From positions 96,277,318 to 96,341,317 of the forward strand of contig NC_135372.1 of NCBI RefSeq assembly GCF_049243985.1: DNA of 64,000 bases, in the 5' to 3' direction. Position numbers and translations under genes: made by a program. The notes under the pieces were generated by a model, which saw only the letters and a program-made list of their open reading frames with translations, ran no database searches and had not been told where the DNA came from. The first letter of the stretch is position 1, and each line of letters begins with the position of its first letter. The stretch is from Paroedura picta. Lineage: Eukaryota; Chordata; Lepidosauria; Squamata; Gekkonidae. Positions 11,061 to 22,961 of the stretch are shown here, piece by piece.

Positions 11061-11872
11061 AAAAAATAAAGATTTAACCTGTTTCCAAATGAAAAGTAGT
11101 GATGGGTGAGGACCAGAGATATAAAATTTCTGGGAATCCTGAAGCCACAGGGGAAAACCTGTTCTCTTCTTTTTTGGATAGAAACACAATACAACAGAAA
11201 TACAATACAAAATACAATGAGAAAAATTACAATATGCGTAATACATATCAAACCTAACCTACTTTTGAACAACATAAAATGCATCATAACTTGGTTAGTG
11301 TATAAAATTGTACTGTTTATATGTTTATGGAATTTAAATGTATCAATATCAATTTTGAAAAGAATTGCAGACTGCTACACTCATAAATTTTTGCCATCCA
11401 AGAGGTAGGAGGGAACGTTAACAATAAAAAAAAGTTCTGTGGTAAACAAAGACTGCATTATTTGGAAAGAAACTCAATAGGTAGGATTGCCAGCATCTAT
11501 GGATACTAGCCTAAACTTCATAATTGTGAAAATGCTTTAATGTGTTAAACAAATTATAGTATATTAATTGTTGGTAAAATTATTTACATTTAAACAAAAA
11601 CATGATAAATGCTGTGTTTGTCTCAAAGTATGTATTTTTAAGTGTTCCCCTAAATTTCCCAGTTTTTCCACTGAAAGAATAAAATCCTGAAACTTTTCGT
11701 ACTATACATGCTCATTGTGGAAAAACCTGGTCCCAAGAAGTATTTTACTCTTTCCATTTTTCCCATTGAAATAATTCAAAAACAGACCTCTGGAAGAAGT
11801 TTTCCATATGGCTTTTCCATCTTTACTGAGGACAGAGTGACAAGGCTTGGTAGCAAGATGTGCTGTGGAATA
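11061..11872 (+). other. HMGA1 intron 1, AT-rich, unassigned
   Basis: No exon or certain repeat. Low complexity is limited to short A-runs. Confidence 0.4.
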
Positions 11873-12149
11873 GAAGAAGAGTTAGTTCTTATATGCTGCT
11901 TTTCTCTACCCGAAGGAGTCTCAAAGAGGCTTACTTACAGTCACCTTCCCTTTCCTCTCCCCACAACAGACACCCTGTGAGGTGGGTGAGGCTGAGAGAG
12001 CCCTGATATCGCTCCTCAGTCAGAACAGTTTTATCAGTGTCGTGGCAAGCCCAAGGTCACCCAGCTGGCTGCATGTGGGGGAGTGCAGAATTGAGCCCGG
12101 CTCGCCAGATTAGAAGTCTGCACTCCTAACCACTACACCAAACTGGCTC
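11873..12149 (-). mobile_element. Sauria-type tRNA SINE (family B), full length
   Basis: The - strand reads gagccagtttggtgtagtgg at the head, a B-box-like segment near 12090, and a tail agaactaactcttcttctat. It is very similar to the copy at 25929-26207, so it is fairly young. Confidence 0.8.
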
Positions 12150-12284
12150 TCAGTCAGGATAGTATTCCTGGTGGCTTGCAGTCTGTTTTAATATGCCTGT
12201 ATCCCTTACTGAATTTTAATATCAATCATTGGGAGGCTTTTGCTGGATTGTAATTTCATGAAGAAGCTAGTGGTGGTTTCAACT

Positions 12285-12425
12285 GACATTAAAATCAAGT
12301 GGGTAGTCATGTTGGTCTGAAGCAGCAGAACAAAAAGCGGCACCTTTAAGACCACCACAAGTTTTATTCAAGGTATGAGCTCTCATGTGCATGCATACTT
12401 CTTGACATTGTATCTGAGGAATTTG
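12285..12425 (+). repeat. Interspersed repeat of the gtggcacctttaagaccaac family, copy 2
   Basis: 'agtcatgttggtctgaagca' then 'gcggcacctttaagaccacc' then 'aagttttattcaagg', the same order as at 49473-49590. The class is unknown. Confidence 0.5.
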
Positions 12426-12654
12426 TTGGCCTGCAAAAGGGAGCATCTCCACCAGGCATTTGGTTGAAGTCAACAAGAACCAACAGCTTCCATGGGGCCC
12501 CCGAGCCTCCATCCCATGAACCTCAATATCCATGAGCTTCAGTGTCTTGAACCAACCAACCATGGGTTCATTGTATGTTATGGTTATGAATTCACTTTTC
12601 TCACTGTTTATTATCTCATTGTTATCTATAGTTACCAATTCCTTTGTATTGTTC
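12426..12654 (+). other. HMGA1 intron 1, no feature seen
   Basis: No exon is supported. It may be part of the L2 copy whose tail follows. Confidence 0.3.
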
Positions 12655-12733
12655 ATGTTCCTATGATTGTGAACCGCCCTGAGCCGCTGGGGAAGGCGGT
12701 ATATAAATGTAATTAATAAATAATAAATAAAGG
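12655..12733 (+). mobile_element. L2 LINE 3' end
   Basis: 'gtgaaccgccctgagccgct' then ggggaaggcggtatataaatg then an AATAA-rich tail is the typical L2 terminus. Only the 3' end is clear. Confidence 0.7.
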
Positions 12734-13367
12734 TGACACTGGACTCTAAACTTGTTCTGACATTAAAATAATAATATCCAGGTACCGGTCAGAACATTTC
12801 TGAATTCTTCTGCTACTGATCTGAAAGTCACCATTGTCCTGCCCAAAGGAGAATCCAGCATGAAAGTGTGGGATTTGATAGTTTCCATTATCAACTTTGA
12901 TATTGGAACAGTATTTATCTTGAATTGAACATGGAAGCAAATTGGCTGCCAGTGTAATGTTTTTAAATTCAGTGTACAAAATTCTTAACCCCTGTCAATA
13001 ATCTAGCTGTTGCATTCTGTACCAGTTGTAGCTTTCCTTGTCCTAACATGGAGCTGCCTGGTTCATGGAGGTGGTGTAAGTCAGGTTTTGGGTGGTGTAA
13101 GTCGATTGTTTAACACAGATGTTAAGTAACAGTGGTAACATTGCCGAGCCTTATCGAGCTCCACATGAATGTTTCATAATAAATAATTTCTCCGTACAGT
13201 CAAATTAAAAGACCAAAAACAATTTAATGCCATACTTCTAATACCAACTACATATTCCAGGCATCTCAGAAGAATTACATGTGGATTACAGTACTGAAAG
13301 CACCTGATAAAGATAGCAGGACTATCAAAGAAGCATTGTCCCTGCCTATTTGAAGTCTGAGATTGTT
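12734..13367 (+). other. HMGA1 intron 1, unassigned
   Basis: The block around 13000-13150 (ccagttgtagctttccttgtc, cattgccgagccttatcgag) may be old LINE. No host exon is seen. Confidence 0.35.
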
Positions 13368-13375
13368 CACTAGAG

Positions 13376-13762
13376 CAGTGGTCCCCAACCTGCGGGCCGC
13401 GGCCCGGTGCCGGGCCGCAAAGGCCATGGCACCGGGCCGCGGCTCCCTCTCCCCGCCCCGCCCCCGCAGTAAAAAACTTCCCAGGCCGCAAGCTTGCGGC
13501 CCGGGAAGCTTCTTACTGCGGGAGGCGGGGAGAGGGAATCAGGGCCGGGCCGCGCCTGTGCGGGCCACGCCCGCTCGGCCCGATCCGCGGGCGCGGCCCG
13601 ATCCGTGGGCGCGGCCCGGGCGCGGCCCGATCCGCGGGCGCGGCGTGGGTGCGGCCCGCGGGCGCGGCCCGATCCGCGGCCGTGGCCCGCACGGGCGCGG
13701 TCCGCGGGGGCGCGGCCCGATGCCCTGCCGGTCCCCAGCCTCGGAAAGGTTGGGGACCACTG
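13376..13762. mobile_element. GC-rich hAT-type miniature element with perfect 8-bp target duplication, copy 1
   Basis: The inverted ends are cagtggtccccaacc and ggttggggaccactg. The 8-bp duplication cactagag sits at 13368-13375 and 13763-13770. The interior is extremely GC- and CpG-rich and contains a tandem array of ggcgcggcccgatccg-like units from about 13560 to 13720. It has no transposase. Sister copies are at 43243-43611 and 45600-45841. Open frames of Arg/Ala/Gly/Pro type here reflect base composition and are not genes. Confidence 0.85.
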
Positions 13763-13770
13763 CACTAGAG

Positions 13771-14721
13771 CAACTAAAACGATCTCTGTGCCATAGCCAG
13801 GCCTTACAGAATAAAAAGGGTCAAGGGCAGATAGTCGTCCAGAAAATCCTGAACTTGCTTTGCTATTATATACTCAAGTACATTCTCCACAAAAGGAAGA
13901 TCAGCAACAACCCTGTAATTGGCCAGTATTCCTGTGACCAGTGAAGGCTTCTTGATTATCACTAATCAGTGCATCTTTCAAAGATACGGGTAAATCTCCT
14001 GCTATCAAAGATATTGATGATCTTATCTAGTAGACTCCCTACTTAAACAAAGCCACTTTTGGATCAGATGCTAATTTTTTATTTCATAGTTTTGTTAATC
14101 TCATATCAGTTTATTAAAAATACTTTTAGTGGCTCCTCACATACAGAAGTAAGCCCCTATATTATTGTGTGATGTGTCATAGTTATACTTAAGTTTTAAC
14201 TGGTGTCAAGTGCCATATATAAAATAGCTTTAAGGAATTTTCTCTCATATTAGCTTAAATTGTTTTGTTGTTGTTGTTGTTTTGCAAGGGGGGTCCTTCC
14301 AAACAGCCCCCAGCATCAATTTGTTTCTGATAGCAGATCCCTTTCCCAAGCATGATATTCATCCACTTATATCACCATATGTTGTTTTAATTAAATATTA
14401 ACTATATTAAAGCACCTGTCTTGTGTGAACTAAATTAGACTAGAAAATTAGTTTTGCCATACGATGCCTGATTTGATGTGTTTGAACTGAGATGATCTTT
14501 TGGCTACCTGAAAAAAGTTGCTTTTTCTCCTCCTGCTTTATAAAAGCCCACTGGATCCCCCGTGTTGATATTACTGATACTTGCTTGAGTTGTAAAAAAG
14601 TGAATGATACAAGAAGGTTATTGAGCGATACAGGTGTGGCTAATTTTGCTCCCTAATGTATCCAGATAAGTTATGTACATCTAATTAGTGGAAGCAACTG
14701 GGCATTTATCAGGTAAACTGT
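13771..14721 (+). other. HMGA1 intron 1, unassigned
   Basis: AT-rich. Includes a (TTG)n run near 14267. No exon recognised; 13771-14140 may be old LINE sequence. Confidence 0.35.
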
Positions 14722-16300
14722 GGTACACCCACTGCTGAAAAAAAAACATCTCTAGATCCGCGAGAGCCTAATAACTACCGACCCGTCTCGCATTTAGCGT
14801 TTCTGGGGAAGATGGTAGAAAGGGCAGTCGCAAACCAACTGATGGAATACCTGGAAGAAGCTTCGGTCCTAGACCCATCCCAGTCAGGTTTCCAGCCTGG
14901 CCATGGGGTAGAGACAGCGCTAGTCCCCCTGACGGCTGACCTCTGCTGCCAGTTGGACTGAGGCGGGTCGGCACTGCTGATATTACTAGACCTCTCAGCA
15001 GCGTTCGACACAGTCGATCATGAGCTCCTAGCCTCATCGATTCCGGAATATGAGGGACAGCCCTTCAATGGCTGATCTCCTTCCTCCGGAATCGTGGACA
15101 GAGAAAATAGAGAAAACATCAGACCGCCGACAACTTACTTGTGGAGTCCCACAGGGGGCGGTCCTCTCTCCTATTCTATTCAACATTTTAATGCGCCCTC
15201 TCACAACTGGTACGGAAGCTTGGGCTGGGTTGCCATCAGTATACAGATGACACCCAGCTCTTCCTCCTGATGGATGGCCGCCCTGACTTTCCCCCAGTAA
15301 TATTAGCCAGCTGCCTGGAAGCAATGATGAGATGGCTCAGAGTCGCCTGAAGCGCAATCCTTCAAAGACGGAGGTCCTGTGGCTAGGTAAGAAGGGCTCA
15401 TGTGAGGAAGCGCGCTTCAGCTCTCTCCGCCAGGAACCTGGGTGTGATCCTGGATGCTTCTCTCACAATGGAAGCCCAGATCACGAAGGTAGCACAGCTG
15501 GCGTTCTTCCATCTCCGCCAAGCCAAGCTACTAGCTCCCCACTTGGCCCCAGAACACCTAGCCACAGTGATCCACATGACTGTCACCTCCAGGCTGGATT
15601 TCTGTAACTCGCTCTATGCAGGCCTACCCTTAGCCTTGACCCAGAAACTACAGCTGGTCCAAAATGCATCGGCCAGGATACTCGCAGTGACACCGTGGAG
15701 ATCCCACATCCAGCCCATACTACAACAATTACAATGGTTGCCAGTTGAATTCTGGATCAGATTAAAAGTTCTGGTAATTACCTTCAAGGCCATACGCAGT
15801 CAGTGTACCTGAGGGACCGCCTCCCTGCCTATGCCCCCAAAAGAGCTTTACGCCCCGCCGCCACCAACCGGCTAACGGTGCCTGGCCCAAAAGAAGTTCG
15901 CCTGGCCTCGACCAGGGCCAGAGCATTCTCTGTCCTGGCCCCCACCTGGTGGAACGAGCTCCCAGAGGAGATCAGGGCCCTGACGGGACTAAAACAGTTC
16001 CGCAGGGACTGCAAAAGGGAGCTCTTCTACCAGGCGTTTGGCCGAGGCCAGGCTGGCCAACCAACATCTGCAGGGCCCCTGCCCCCCCTCCCCCCAGAAA
16101 ACCACTAAGACTCCTGGACCTGTTTGAGTTGCAACTGTTTACGTTATGATATACTGTTATGTTATACCCAGTTTATCAATTAATAATAATGTTATATGTA
16201 TGGTTTCATGTATAGTTTTAGTTATATGTAAACCGCTCTGAGCCTTTGGGGAGGGCAGTATATATAAATATGAATAAATAAAAATAAAATAAATAAAATA
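14722..16300 (+). mobile_element. L2 LINE, 3' half of ORF2 (reverse transcriptase) plus 3'UTR
   Basis: Conceptual translation gives L2 reverse-transcriptase motifs in order: NYRPVSHLAFLGKMVERAV near 14775-14830, DPSQSGFQPGHGVETAL near 14875-14925, LLDLSAAFDTVDHELL near 14985-15030, CGVPQGAVLSPILFNI near 15140-15190, and the C-terminal RNPSKTEVLWLG, NLGVILDASLTMEAQITKVA and PTWWNELPEEIRAL segments. The frame is interrupted (for example, an in-frame stop in the CQLD*GGSALL segment) and at least one region has a frame change around 15250-15300. The element ends in gtaaaccgctctgagccttt and AATAAATAAA. The 5' half is missing, as is usual for L2. A close copy lies reversed at 34672-35697. Confidence 0.9.
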
Positions 16301-17428
16301 AACTTATTTCCTGCATCTGACCTCCTGTCTTCATTGTTGAATAAGGACTTGAGATTTTTACTTGCTATATGTGTTAGTCTGTTTAGCAAATGTAGTTTAG
16401 GACAACAGCTTTATGAAACCAGCGGTATTCTGCATTTTTCAAAGCCTACCGTGATGTATCTCCTGGGCTTTCAGAAGCTCTGTGTATAGCCCTATAAGAT
16501 ATATTTTAGCTTCCAGAAGGGTTTTCTCTGGGGGGTTTTTCATTGTAGATTAACATACTTGCTCATCTGTACTGAAATCAATAACACTGAAACCATGTTT
16601 TCATAGGACTGCTCCCAAAAGAAAATATTTAAAGGGTCTTAAAGCTGTGAGTAATATTTAAAGAGTGTTTATAGGAGTCTGTGGTTTCTTTTCAAAAAAT
16701 CTTGAGGGTGTTTTTGTTTTTTTGTTTTTCTACTTTTGAGTCACTTCCACAAGTGAACATGAGTCAGTTTACACATTTGCAAAAACTAGTCAGACCTTGT
16801 CTGTACGTTTGGCTGCGAGATGTATGCATATTAACTATATCATTCCAAGAGGTTTTGGAATGCAGGCTACTAATTTTAAGGTCATAAAATCCCACTTAGG
16901 AATCCTGTAAAAATCCATGCTGGGTCATTCAGAACTTTTTGCAGCTTCAAATTAATTATTGATTTATGAAAAGACAATTTGCAAGCCCTGACCATCCTAA
17001 GTGGCAATTTTGTTTTCTATTCTGGCAACCTGGAAGCAGTGACTGGAAGAGAACAGAGCCCAGCACTGTGGCCTAGTGTTGAAATGTCTATTCCTACCCT
17101 TCTGTTTGATAGAGCAGGAGGCTCTATGGTTGTCTCCTCCCTGTGATGTGTTTGACAGGAGAGCCGTGAGTGTGAAAAAAGGGAGAAGAGCAGCAAGAGT
17201 GCAGAAAGCAAGACTGGGCTAGAATAGTCATGTAGAAAAGAGTGAGTCATTCTAGGCTCCCTGTAAGGTGGGGGATTAAGAAGGAATGGAACTATGTGTT
17301 GAAATATATGAGATGGACCAAGCCATTTTCTAGGCCTACTTACTAATTTATTTGTTTATTCATTCAGTTTATATACCACTGTTTATAGCTTCAAATTCCT
17401 ATTGGCTCCTCTACAACTGCCATCCTCA
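16301..17428 (+). other. HMGA1 intron 1, no feature seen
   Basis: More than 1 kb with no recognised repeat or exon. Confidence 0.4.
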
Positions 17429-18071
17429 GCTAGATTTTCCAGCTCCAGGCTGGTAAGTACCCAGGCCAGCCTTTCTCAACTTCTATACTGTTGAGAAACC
17501 CCTGAAACATTCTTCAGACTTCAGTGGTTGGGGACCACTGCTCTATATGGCACCCGTTTAAATACTTGAAGATGTTTATCAGATCCCCTCTCAGTCGTCT
17601 CCTCTCCAGGCTAAACAGACCAAGCTCCCCCAACATTTCCTCATACGTCTTGGTTTCTAAACCCCTATCTTTGTTGCCCTCCTCTGGACATGCTTGTCTA
17701 CATCCCTCTTCGATGGTGGTGCCCGAAACTGAACACAGTACTCCAAGTGAGGCTGAACCCGAGCAGAGTAAAGTAATATATAGTCATATCACCCAATAAA
17801 TGTTTATCACATTTTAAAGAATGTATTAACATTTAATTAGCTCCCACCCATTCAGGAAACCCTTGCATGGCCGTCAGGAAACCCCAGGGTTTCACAAAAC
17901 CCTGACTGAAGAAGCCTGACATAGGGATTTGGGAGGAGGGTAAAGCCTGAGGAGGGAAGGGACTTCATCAATGGTCTATAATGTCATAGATTTTACCTTA
18001 CAAAGCAGCCATTTTCTGCAGTTGCACTGAGTTCCATTATAATAGCCACCCTCTGGAGGTTGGCAACCCTA
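17429..18071 (+). mobile_element. Three-layer nest: gttgccaac-type repeat, hAT-like element, CR1 fragment
   Basis: The outer element begins at gctccaggctgg (17429) and resumes at about 17930, ending tctggaggttggcaacccta at 18071. It is interrupted by an element with ends cagcctttctcaac (17468) and gactgaagaagcctg (17924). That element contains a CR1 fragment in reverse orientation (about 17541-17800: 'cagatcccctctcagtcgtc', 'ctccaggctaaacagaccaa'). A solo hAT end (ggttggggaccactg) sits at 17526-17540. Confidence 0.6.
17541..17800 (-). mobile_element. CR1 LINE fragment
   Basis: The - strand matches the CR1 ORF2 C-terminal coding segment (blocks ...RLRGDLIxxFKYL... and ...[10 protein letters not shown]... 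by conceptual translation). It aligns with 43735-44400 over its whole length and is inserted in the hAT-like element described at 17429-18071. Confidence 0.75.
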
Positions 18072-19046
18072 CCATCACCCCTTTCCAAATGTGATACCCT
18101 GCTCTGGTTTTGAAGCCAGGACTCTGTTCTTTCCTATACTCTTCTACTGCCTCTTCCCACCCCAACCCTCAGTTGGACCACTTGATCAAAGAGGCAGCAG
18201 TAGTGATGATGTGGCTTTGGAGGCAAGGCAAGCCAGACCCTGGTTCCACCCTGCACCATGGCAACCTCTTCAGCCTAGTGGTCATTTCCCCACATCATCC
18301 TTTCTGTGCTTGCCTCGGAGAGCAACCCCATGGCTTAACTTCCCCCTCTGTTCTCCTCTTCCCATATTGCAACCTCAAAAAAATCTTTGACCTTCTGTAT
18401 CCTCTTGCCACCCATCACAGACACATGCAAAGGCTCTAATCCACCTTCATTCTTTTTGCTGAGATCCCCGTTCTTTCTTTTGTTGATTTCCACTCCATTA
18501 GAACATGTATAAAAGGGAAAGGGAAGTGTGTCTGCGGCCTTGAAGCAAATGGAGTGGAGAAAATAATCCAGCTAAGCAACTTTACAGAGCTCAATAGGAA
18601 CTTGGGGAGGTTGGCCACTCCCAAAGTTCCTGCTTGTGCTGGTTGTACTTCTGGGTGCCCCCTAAGTGCAGCCGCCTGATTATAGTTTAAGTTTATTCTG
18701 CCTTCCTTAGTAGTCTCTTGGTTATGTGGTCCAGGTTCATGGAGACTAGTTCTTAGGCTAAATGAGACAGTTTTCTAAATACAGAGGACAGAATAGATTG
18801 TGCAAAACTTGTGGAATTCACTGACACCTGATGGGATACAAATTAGTTCAGTGGACTTTTAAAAGGATATTCATTCTTAGGTTTTCCTTTTTGAACTACT
18901 TAGTAGGTTGTATGGAGAAGAGGCATAGAAATTCTCTACAAATAAAGATAGGGTAGACAAATTTGGTCCAGGCTGCTTGAATCACAAGGAAAAGTAGAGT
19001 ACAAAATGTTTAATTAATATATGGATAATTTAATTTGTTTAAATAT
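18072..19046 (+). other. HMGA1 intron 1, no feature seen
   Basis: No repeat or exon recognised. Confidence 0.4.
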
Positions 19047-19058
19047 ACCTTCTCAGTA

Positions 19059-19337
19059 TGAGCCTCTTGTGGCGCAGAGTGGTAAAGGCAGCAGAAATGT
19101 TGTCTGAAAGCTCTGCCCATGAGGTTGGGAGTTCGATCCCAGCAGCCGGCTCAAGGTCGACTCAGCCTTCCATCCTTCCGAGGTCAGTAAAATGAGTACC
19201 CAGCTTGCTGGGGGGTAAACGGTAATGACTGGGGAAGGCACTGGCAAACCACCCCGTATTGAGTCTGCCATGAAAACGCTGGAGGGCGTCACCCCAAGGG
19301 TCAGATATGACTCGGTGCTTGCACAGGGGATACCTTT
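19059..19337 (+). mobile_element. tRNA-derived SINE (family A) with 12-bp target duplication
   Basis: Same head, core and tail as 3262-3544. The duplication accttctcagta is at 19047-19058 and 19338-19349 without mismatch, so the insertion is young. It sits 41 bp upstream of a Helitron. Confidence 0.85.
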
Positions 19338-19378
19338 ACCTTCTCAGTAGAATGAAATATTTACCCCCACCCCTCCAG

Positions 19379-19904
19379 TCTACTCACATCCTTAACACTA
19401 TTTCGCTCCCTTATATATTTGGGAAACAGCCTCCTGTGAGGAGACTGTCCGGGGCCCTGTCTGTCCAGATCCACTCTGATTGGCCCTCCCCCTCCAGCTC
19501 CCACACTCCCTCCTTGCCTGCTAGAAGCCTTGTGGCTGTAGCCTCCATTGTCGCTCACAAGGAGAGAGGCAGTGACAGGGCTTTGCTGCCTGCAGGTACG
19601 GTCCTGCTGGGAGGGAGCCGGGGGGGGGGGGTTGTAGCCTCCCTGCGGGCCACAAAGGCCACTTGCTGCCAGTGGGGAGGGGAGGCTTTCCACTCCCTTT
19701 AGCCCGGGAAGCACCCTTACAGCAGCGAGAGTGCTTGCCAGGCCAAAGGGAACCTCCCGCGGCAGCACCACCAGCAGGGAGGGGGAGGGCTTTCCACTCC
19801 CTTTAGCCCACTTTGTGGGCCCAAGGGAGCCGTGGCCACCCTCTCACGCCCTCCTGCCTGCCACCCCTTTCAAAGCCCATTTTCAAAATGGGCTTTGATA
19901 CTAG
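19379..19904 (+). mobile_element. Non-autonomous Helitron, copy 1
   Basis: The 5' end TCTACTCACATCCTTAACAC matches that of the copy at 47525. The 3' end is a 13-bp perfect stem (caaagcccatttt / aaaatgggctttg, 19871-19883 and 19885-19897) followed by ATA and terminal CTAG, then T, which is the Helitron 3' signature. The base before TC is G rather than the expected A, so the left boundary is less sure. The GC-rich interior has no Rep/helicase coding sequence. Confidence 0.7.
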
Positions 19905-20605
19905 TAGTTAATATAAAATCCAATCAGTCCATAAGCATCCTATTGTTATCGGTGTGGGGGAGGTACTGGGTTTTACAGCTGCAGGGTAGAAAACTCTCCT
20001 TAGCTACCAAGCTCACCTTCCATGTGTGGACCATAGTATCAGATTTTTAGAAGCATAAAAGGTTTCATATGCATGCTGTGTTAAGCAAATATAAAGGTGT
20101 GAAAATAGGTCTTACCTACTGTTGCAAGAGGCATCTGTAAACTTCACCAGACATTAACTGTGATGGGCACAGTTAAAGCTTTTAACCTACTTACTCCTAT
20201 TTCAAACCTTTGCATGCTGAGAGCTGCAAGATTTTGATGTTTCCATTACCATAGGCACAACACCTAGTTATGAGGACAAGCACCTTAGTTAGGCATCTGG
20301 TCTTGTGTAATTTGAATCAGGTTTGAGTTTTTCATGTTTGTGGAACAGCTTATGCAAGACAGAAGCTGTGTATTCTGCAATACTATTTTTTGTAGTAATG
20401 CCACATAATCCTTCCAGAGCCAAGTATATGCTCCTAGGCTTTCAGTATCTAGACTTCTGGTCCACTCTGGTCCTGTTTCCTCTGGCAGCATCAGACATCA
20501 ACAATCTTCATGCCCTTTGATCATAACTATGATTTGATTTCCCAGTCAGCACCGAACATCCACTGCAGCCTTTTCTGGTAAGGTGTGTGTGCATCTGGCA
20601 TTCTA
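19905..20605 (+). other. HMGA1 intron 1, no feature seen
   Basis: No exon or repeat recognised. Confidence 0.4.
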
Positions 20606-20665
20606 ACAGTATGTTGCATACTGCCCGGAGCCAGTCTCTGGGATAGGCAGTATAGAAATTAAACT
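20606..20665 (+). mobile_element. L2 LINE 3' tail fragment
   Basis: 'catactgcccggagccagtc' then gggataggcagtatagaaatt resembles the L2 tail gtaaaccgccctgagcc...ggcggtatagaaat. Confidence 0.5.
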
Positions 20666-21408
20666 AACATTATTTCTTTCCAAGAGGCAAGGAGGAAAAG
20701 TGTCCCTGTGTCTGCATCTATGGAGTGCTCAAAATGTGTGTATATGCTGAGGGTTTCTTTATTCTTCTGCACTGCCCATGAGGGAAATCTGTGTTGATCA
20801 CCATGTATAGATACTGTTGTCCATAAACCACCTGTTGATATAAGAGTGTATGGTCAGCCAGACACTAGGTGCTGGGCCTGTGGTGTCTGTCTGCTGGAAC
20901 TGGATGTAAGGTGGTGCCCCTTGACTGGCATGCCAAACTTACACAGTGCTGAGTATTGTGTAGGAGTTCATGTGCAATGAGTTGTCCTAGTCCTAGGGTC
21001 GCCATGGCAACAGTTCTGCAGGTAGCCACCCTTTCTGAGGCCTTATTTCTGGTGACTTTTTGATCCTGACTGCTCTCAAGATAAAGAAGTGCTACTGCTA
21101 TAGTGGGTTAGGGTGAGAGCTTTAATATCTGGAGAAAGCCTTCTACTTCCTCCCTGTCCAGAAGCATGTTTGGCTCAAAGGGACTTTTCTGTATCCAGAG
21201 CCTGGCATGGTTGGCATGGCAGTAGTGGCTCAGAGTTCTGGCCTTCAAGAGGGGGGGGGGGTCTAAGGCTAATATAAGTAGCAACCTTGAGAAGTAGGGT
21301 GCGCTCCACTTAGGTTTGCCAGGTCCCTCCAGACAGCCAGTGAGGGATAGGGAGTGGGCTTACTGGGAGTCTCACCTGATTTTCAGCAATGTCCTCAGTG
21401 TGACTTCC
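20666..21408 (+). other. HMGA1 intron 1, no feature seen
   Basis: A G-run lies at 21250-21260. No exon or certain repeat. Confidence 0.35.
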
Positions 21409-21500
21409 ACTGGGGAGAGGAAAGGGAAGGCGACTGTAAGCCGCTTTGAGCCTCATTCGGGTAGGGAAAAGCGGCATATAAGAACCAGCTCTTCTTCTTC
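21409..21500 (+). mobile_element. Sauria-type tRNA SINE (family B), 3' part only
   Basis: Contains only the 3' third: ggcgactgtaagccgctttg through tataagaaccagctcttctt. The tRNA head is missing. Confidence 0.7.
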
Positions 21501-21849
21501 ATCATCACCAGGATGTGATGTAGGCATGTCAGGGTAATGCTCATTTTGGGGGGCAAAAACTCTGTGATAGAATTCACTTCTGCCACAGAGTTTTTGCCCA
21601 ATGTGCCCAGTTACCAGAGTATCTCCAGGTCACATTGAGGAAGTTGCTAAAAGTTTGGATGAGACTCCCTTTTTTGTAGCAGCACAAGCCCCCCCCCCCC
21701 GCCCACCGCAAACTGGTCAACTGATCGGCCGCGGAGAGGTATGGCCTGGGAGCAGAGAACCCCCTGTCCCCACTGGGGACTCCGGCATGCCAATCCCCAC
21801 TCCTTCCTTCATTTGGAGCAGCCAACAATTGTAATAATCACAAATGTAT
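21501..21849 (+). other. HMGA1 intron 1, unassigned
   Basis: A short inverted repeat is visible: 'ggcaaaaactctgtgatagaa' near 21553 against 'gccacagagtttttgcc' near 21582, a stem of about 14 bp. A C-run lies at 21690. Confidence 0.35.
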
Positions 21850-22745
21850 GAAAACTTTATTTGCATTCACACCAAATTGGGAGGACTGGCAAATACTCCA
21901 GAAGACAGAGACAGAGTTCAACGAGATCTGAACACAATGGAAAAATGGGCAAATGAGAACAAGATGCAATTTAATAAAGATAAGTGTAAAGTTCTGCATC
22001 TGGGTCAGAAAAATGAAAAGGATGCATACTGGATGGGGGATACGCTTCTAGGTAACACTGTGTGTGAACGAGACCTTGGGGTACTTGTGGATTGTAAACT
22101 AAACATGAGCAGGTAGTGTGATGCAGCGGTAAAAAAGGCGAATGCCATTTGGGGCTGTATCAACAGGTGCATTACATCAAAATCACAAGATGTCATAGTC
22201 CCATTGTATACGGCACTGGTCAGACCACACCTGGAGTACTGTGTGCAGTTCTGAAGGCCTCACTTCAAGAAGGATGTAGATAAAATTGAAAGGGTACAGA
22301 AGAGAGCAAGGAGGATGATCTGGGGCCAAGGGACCAAGCCCTATGAAGATAGGTTGAGGGACTTGGGAATGTTCAGCCTGGAGAAAAGGAGGTTGAGAGG
22401 GGACATGATAGCCCTCTTTAAGTATTTGAAAGGTTGTCATTTGGAGGAGAGCAGGATGCTGTTCCCATTGGCTGCAGAGGAAAGGACACACAGTAATGGG
22501 TTTAAGCTACAAGTACAACAATATAGGCTAGATATCAGGAAAAAAATTTCACAGTCAGAGTAGTTCAGCAGTGGAATAGGCTGCCTAAGGAGGTGGTGAG
22601 CTCCCCCTCACTGGCAGTCTTCAAGCAAAGGTTGGATACATACTTTTCTTGGATGCCTTAGGATGCTTAGGGCTGATCCTGCGTTGAGCAGGGGGTTGGA
22701 CTAGATTGCCTGTGTGGCCCCTTCCAACTCTATGATTCTATGTTC
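21850..22745 (+). mobile_element. CR1 LINE, 3' end of ORF2 and 3' terminus
   Basis: Translation gives the CR1 C-terminal region: [95 protein letters not shown]. In-frame stops follow NMSR and CVQF, so it is inactive. It ends in 'ggttggactagattgcctgt' and the ATTCTATG-type CR1 3' terminus. Confidence 0.88.
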
Positions 22746-22961
22746 TTCAAAACAAGGACAGTGATCCCATACAAGCACATTTGTCCCCTTTAGCACTGGG
22801 CAGAATGAAGTGCTGACCATTTCATTCCCAGAGCAGTTTGACTGGCTATTATGATTATCATTATTATTAATTATTATTATTATTTCTTACCCGCCACTCT
22901 AGATATGCCAGGTCGTGGCTGCTTACAGCATAAATGGCCCCAAAATATACATACGAATGAA
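22746..22961 (+). repeat. (ATT)n microsatellite and flanks
   Basis: An imperfect ATT/TTA run lies at about 22855-22885. The rest is unassigned. Confidence 0.6.

Noticed and set aside
13363-13944. 193-aa Arg/Pro/Gly-rich open frame and a CpG island call
   Set aside because: The GC-rich core is a hAT miniature element with a perfect 8-bp target duplication, not a promoter or gene.
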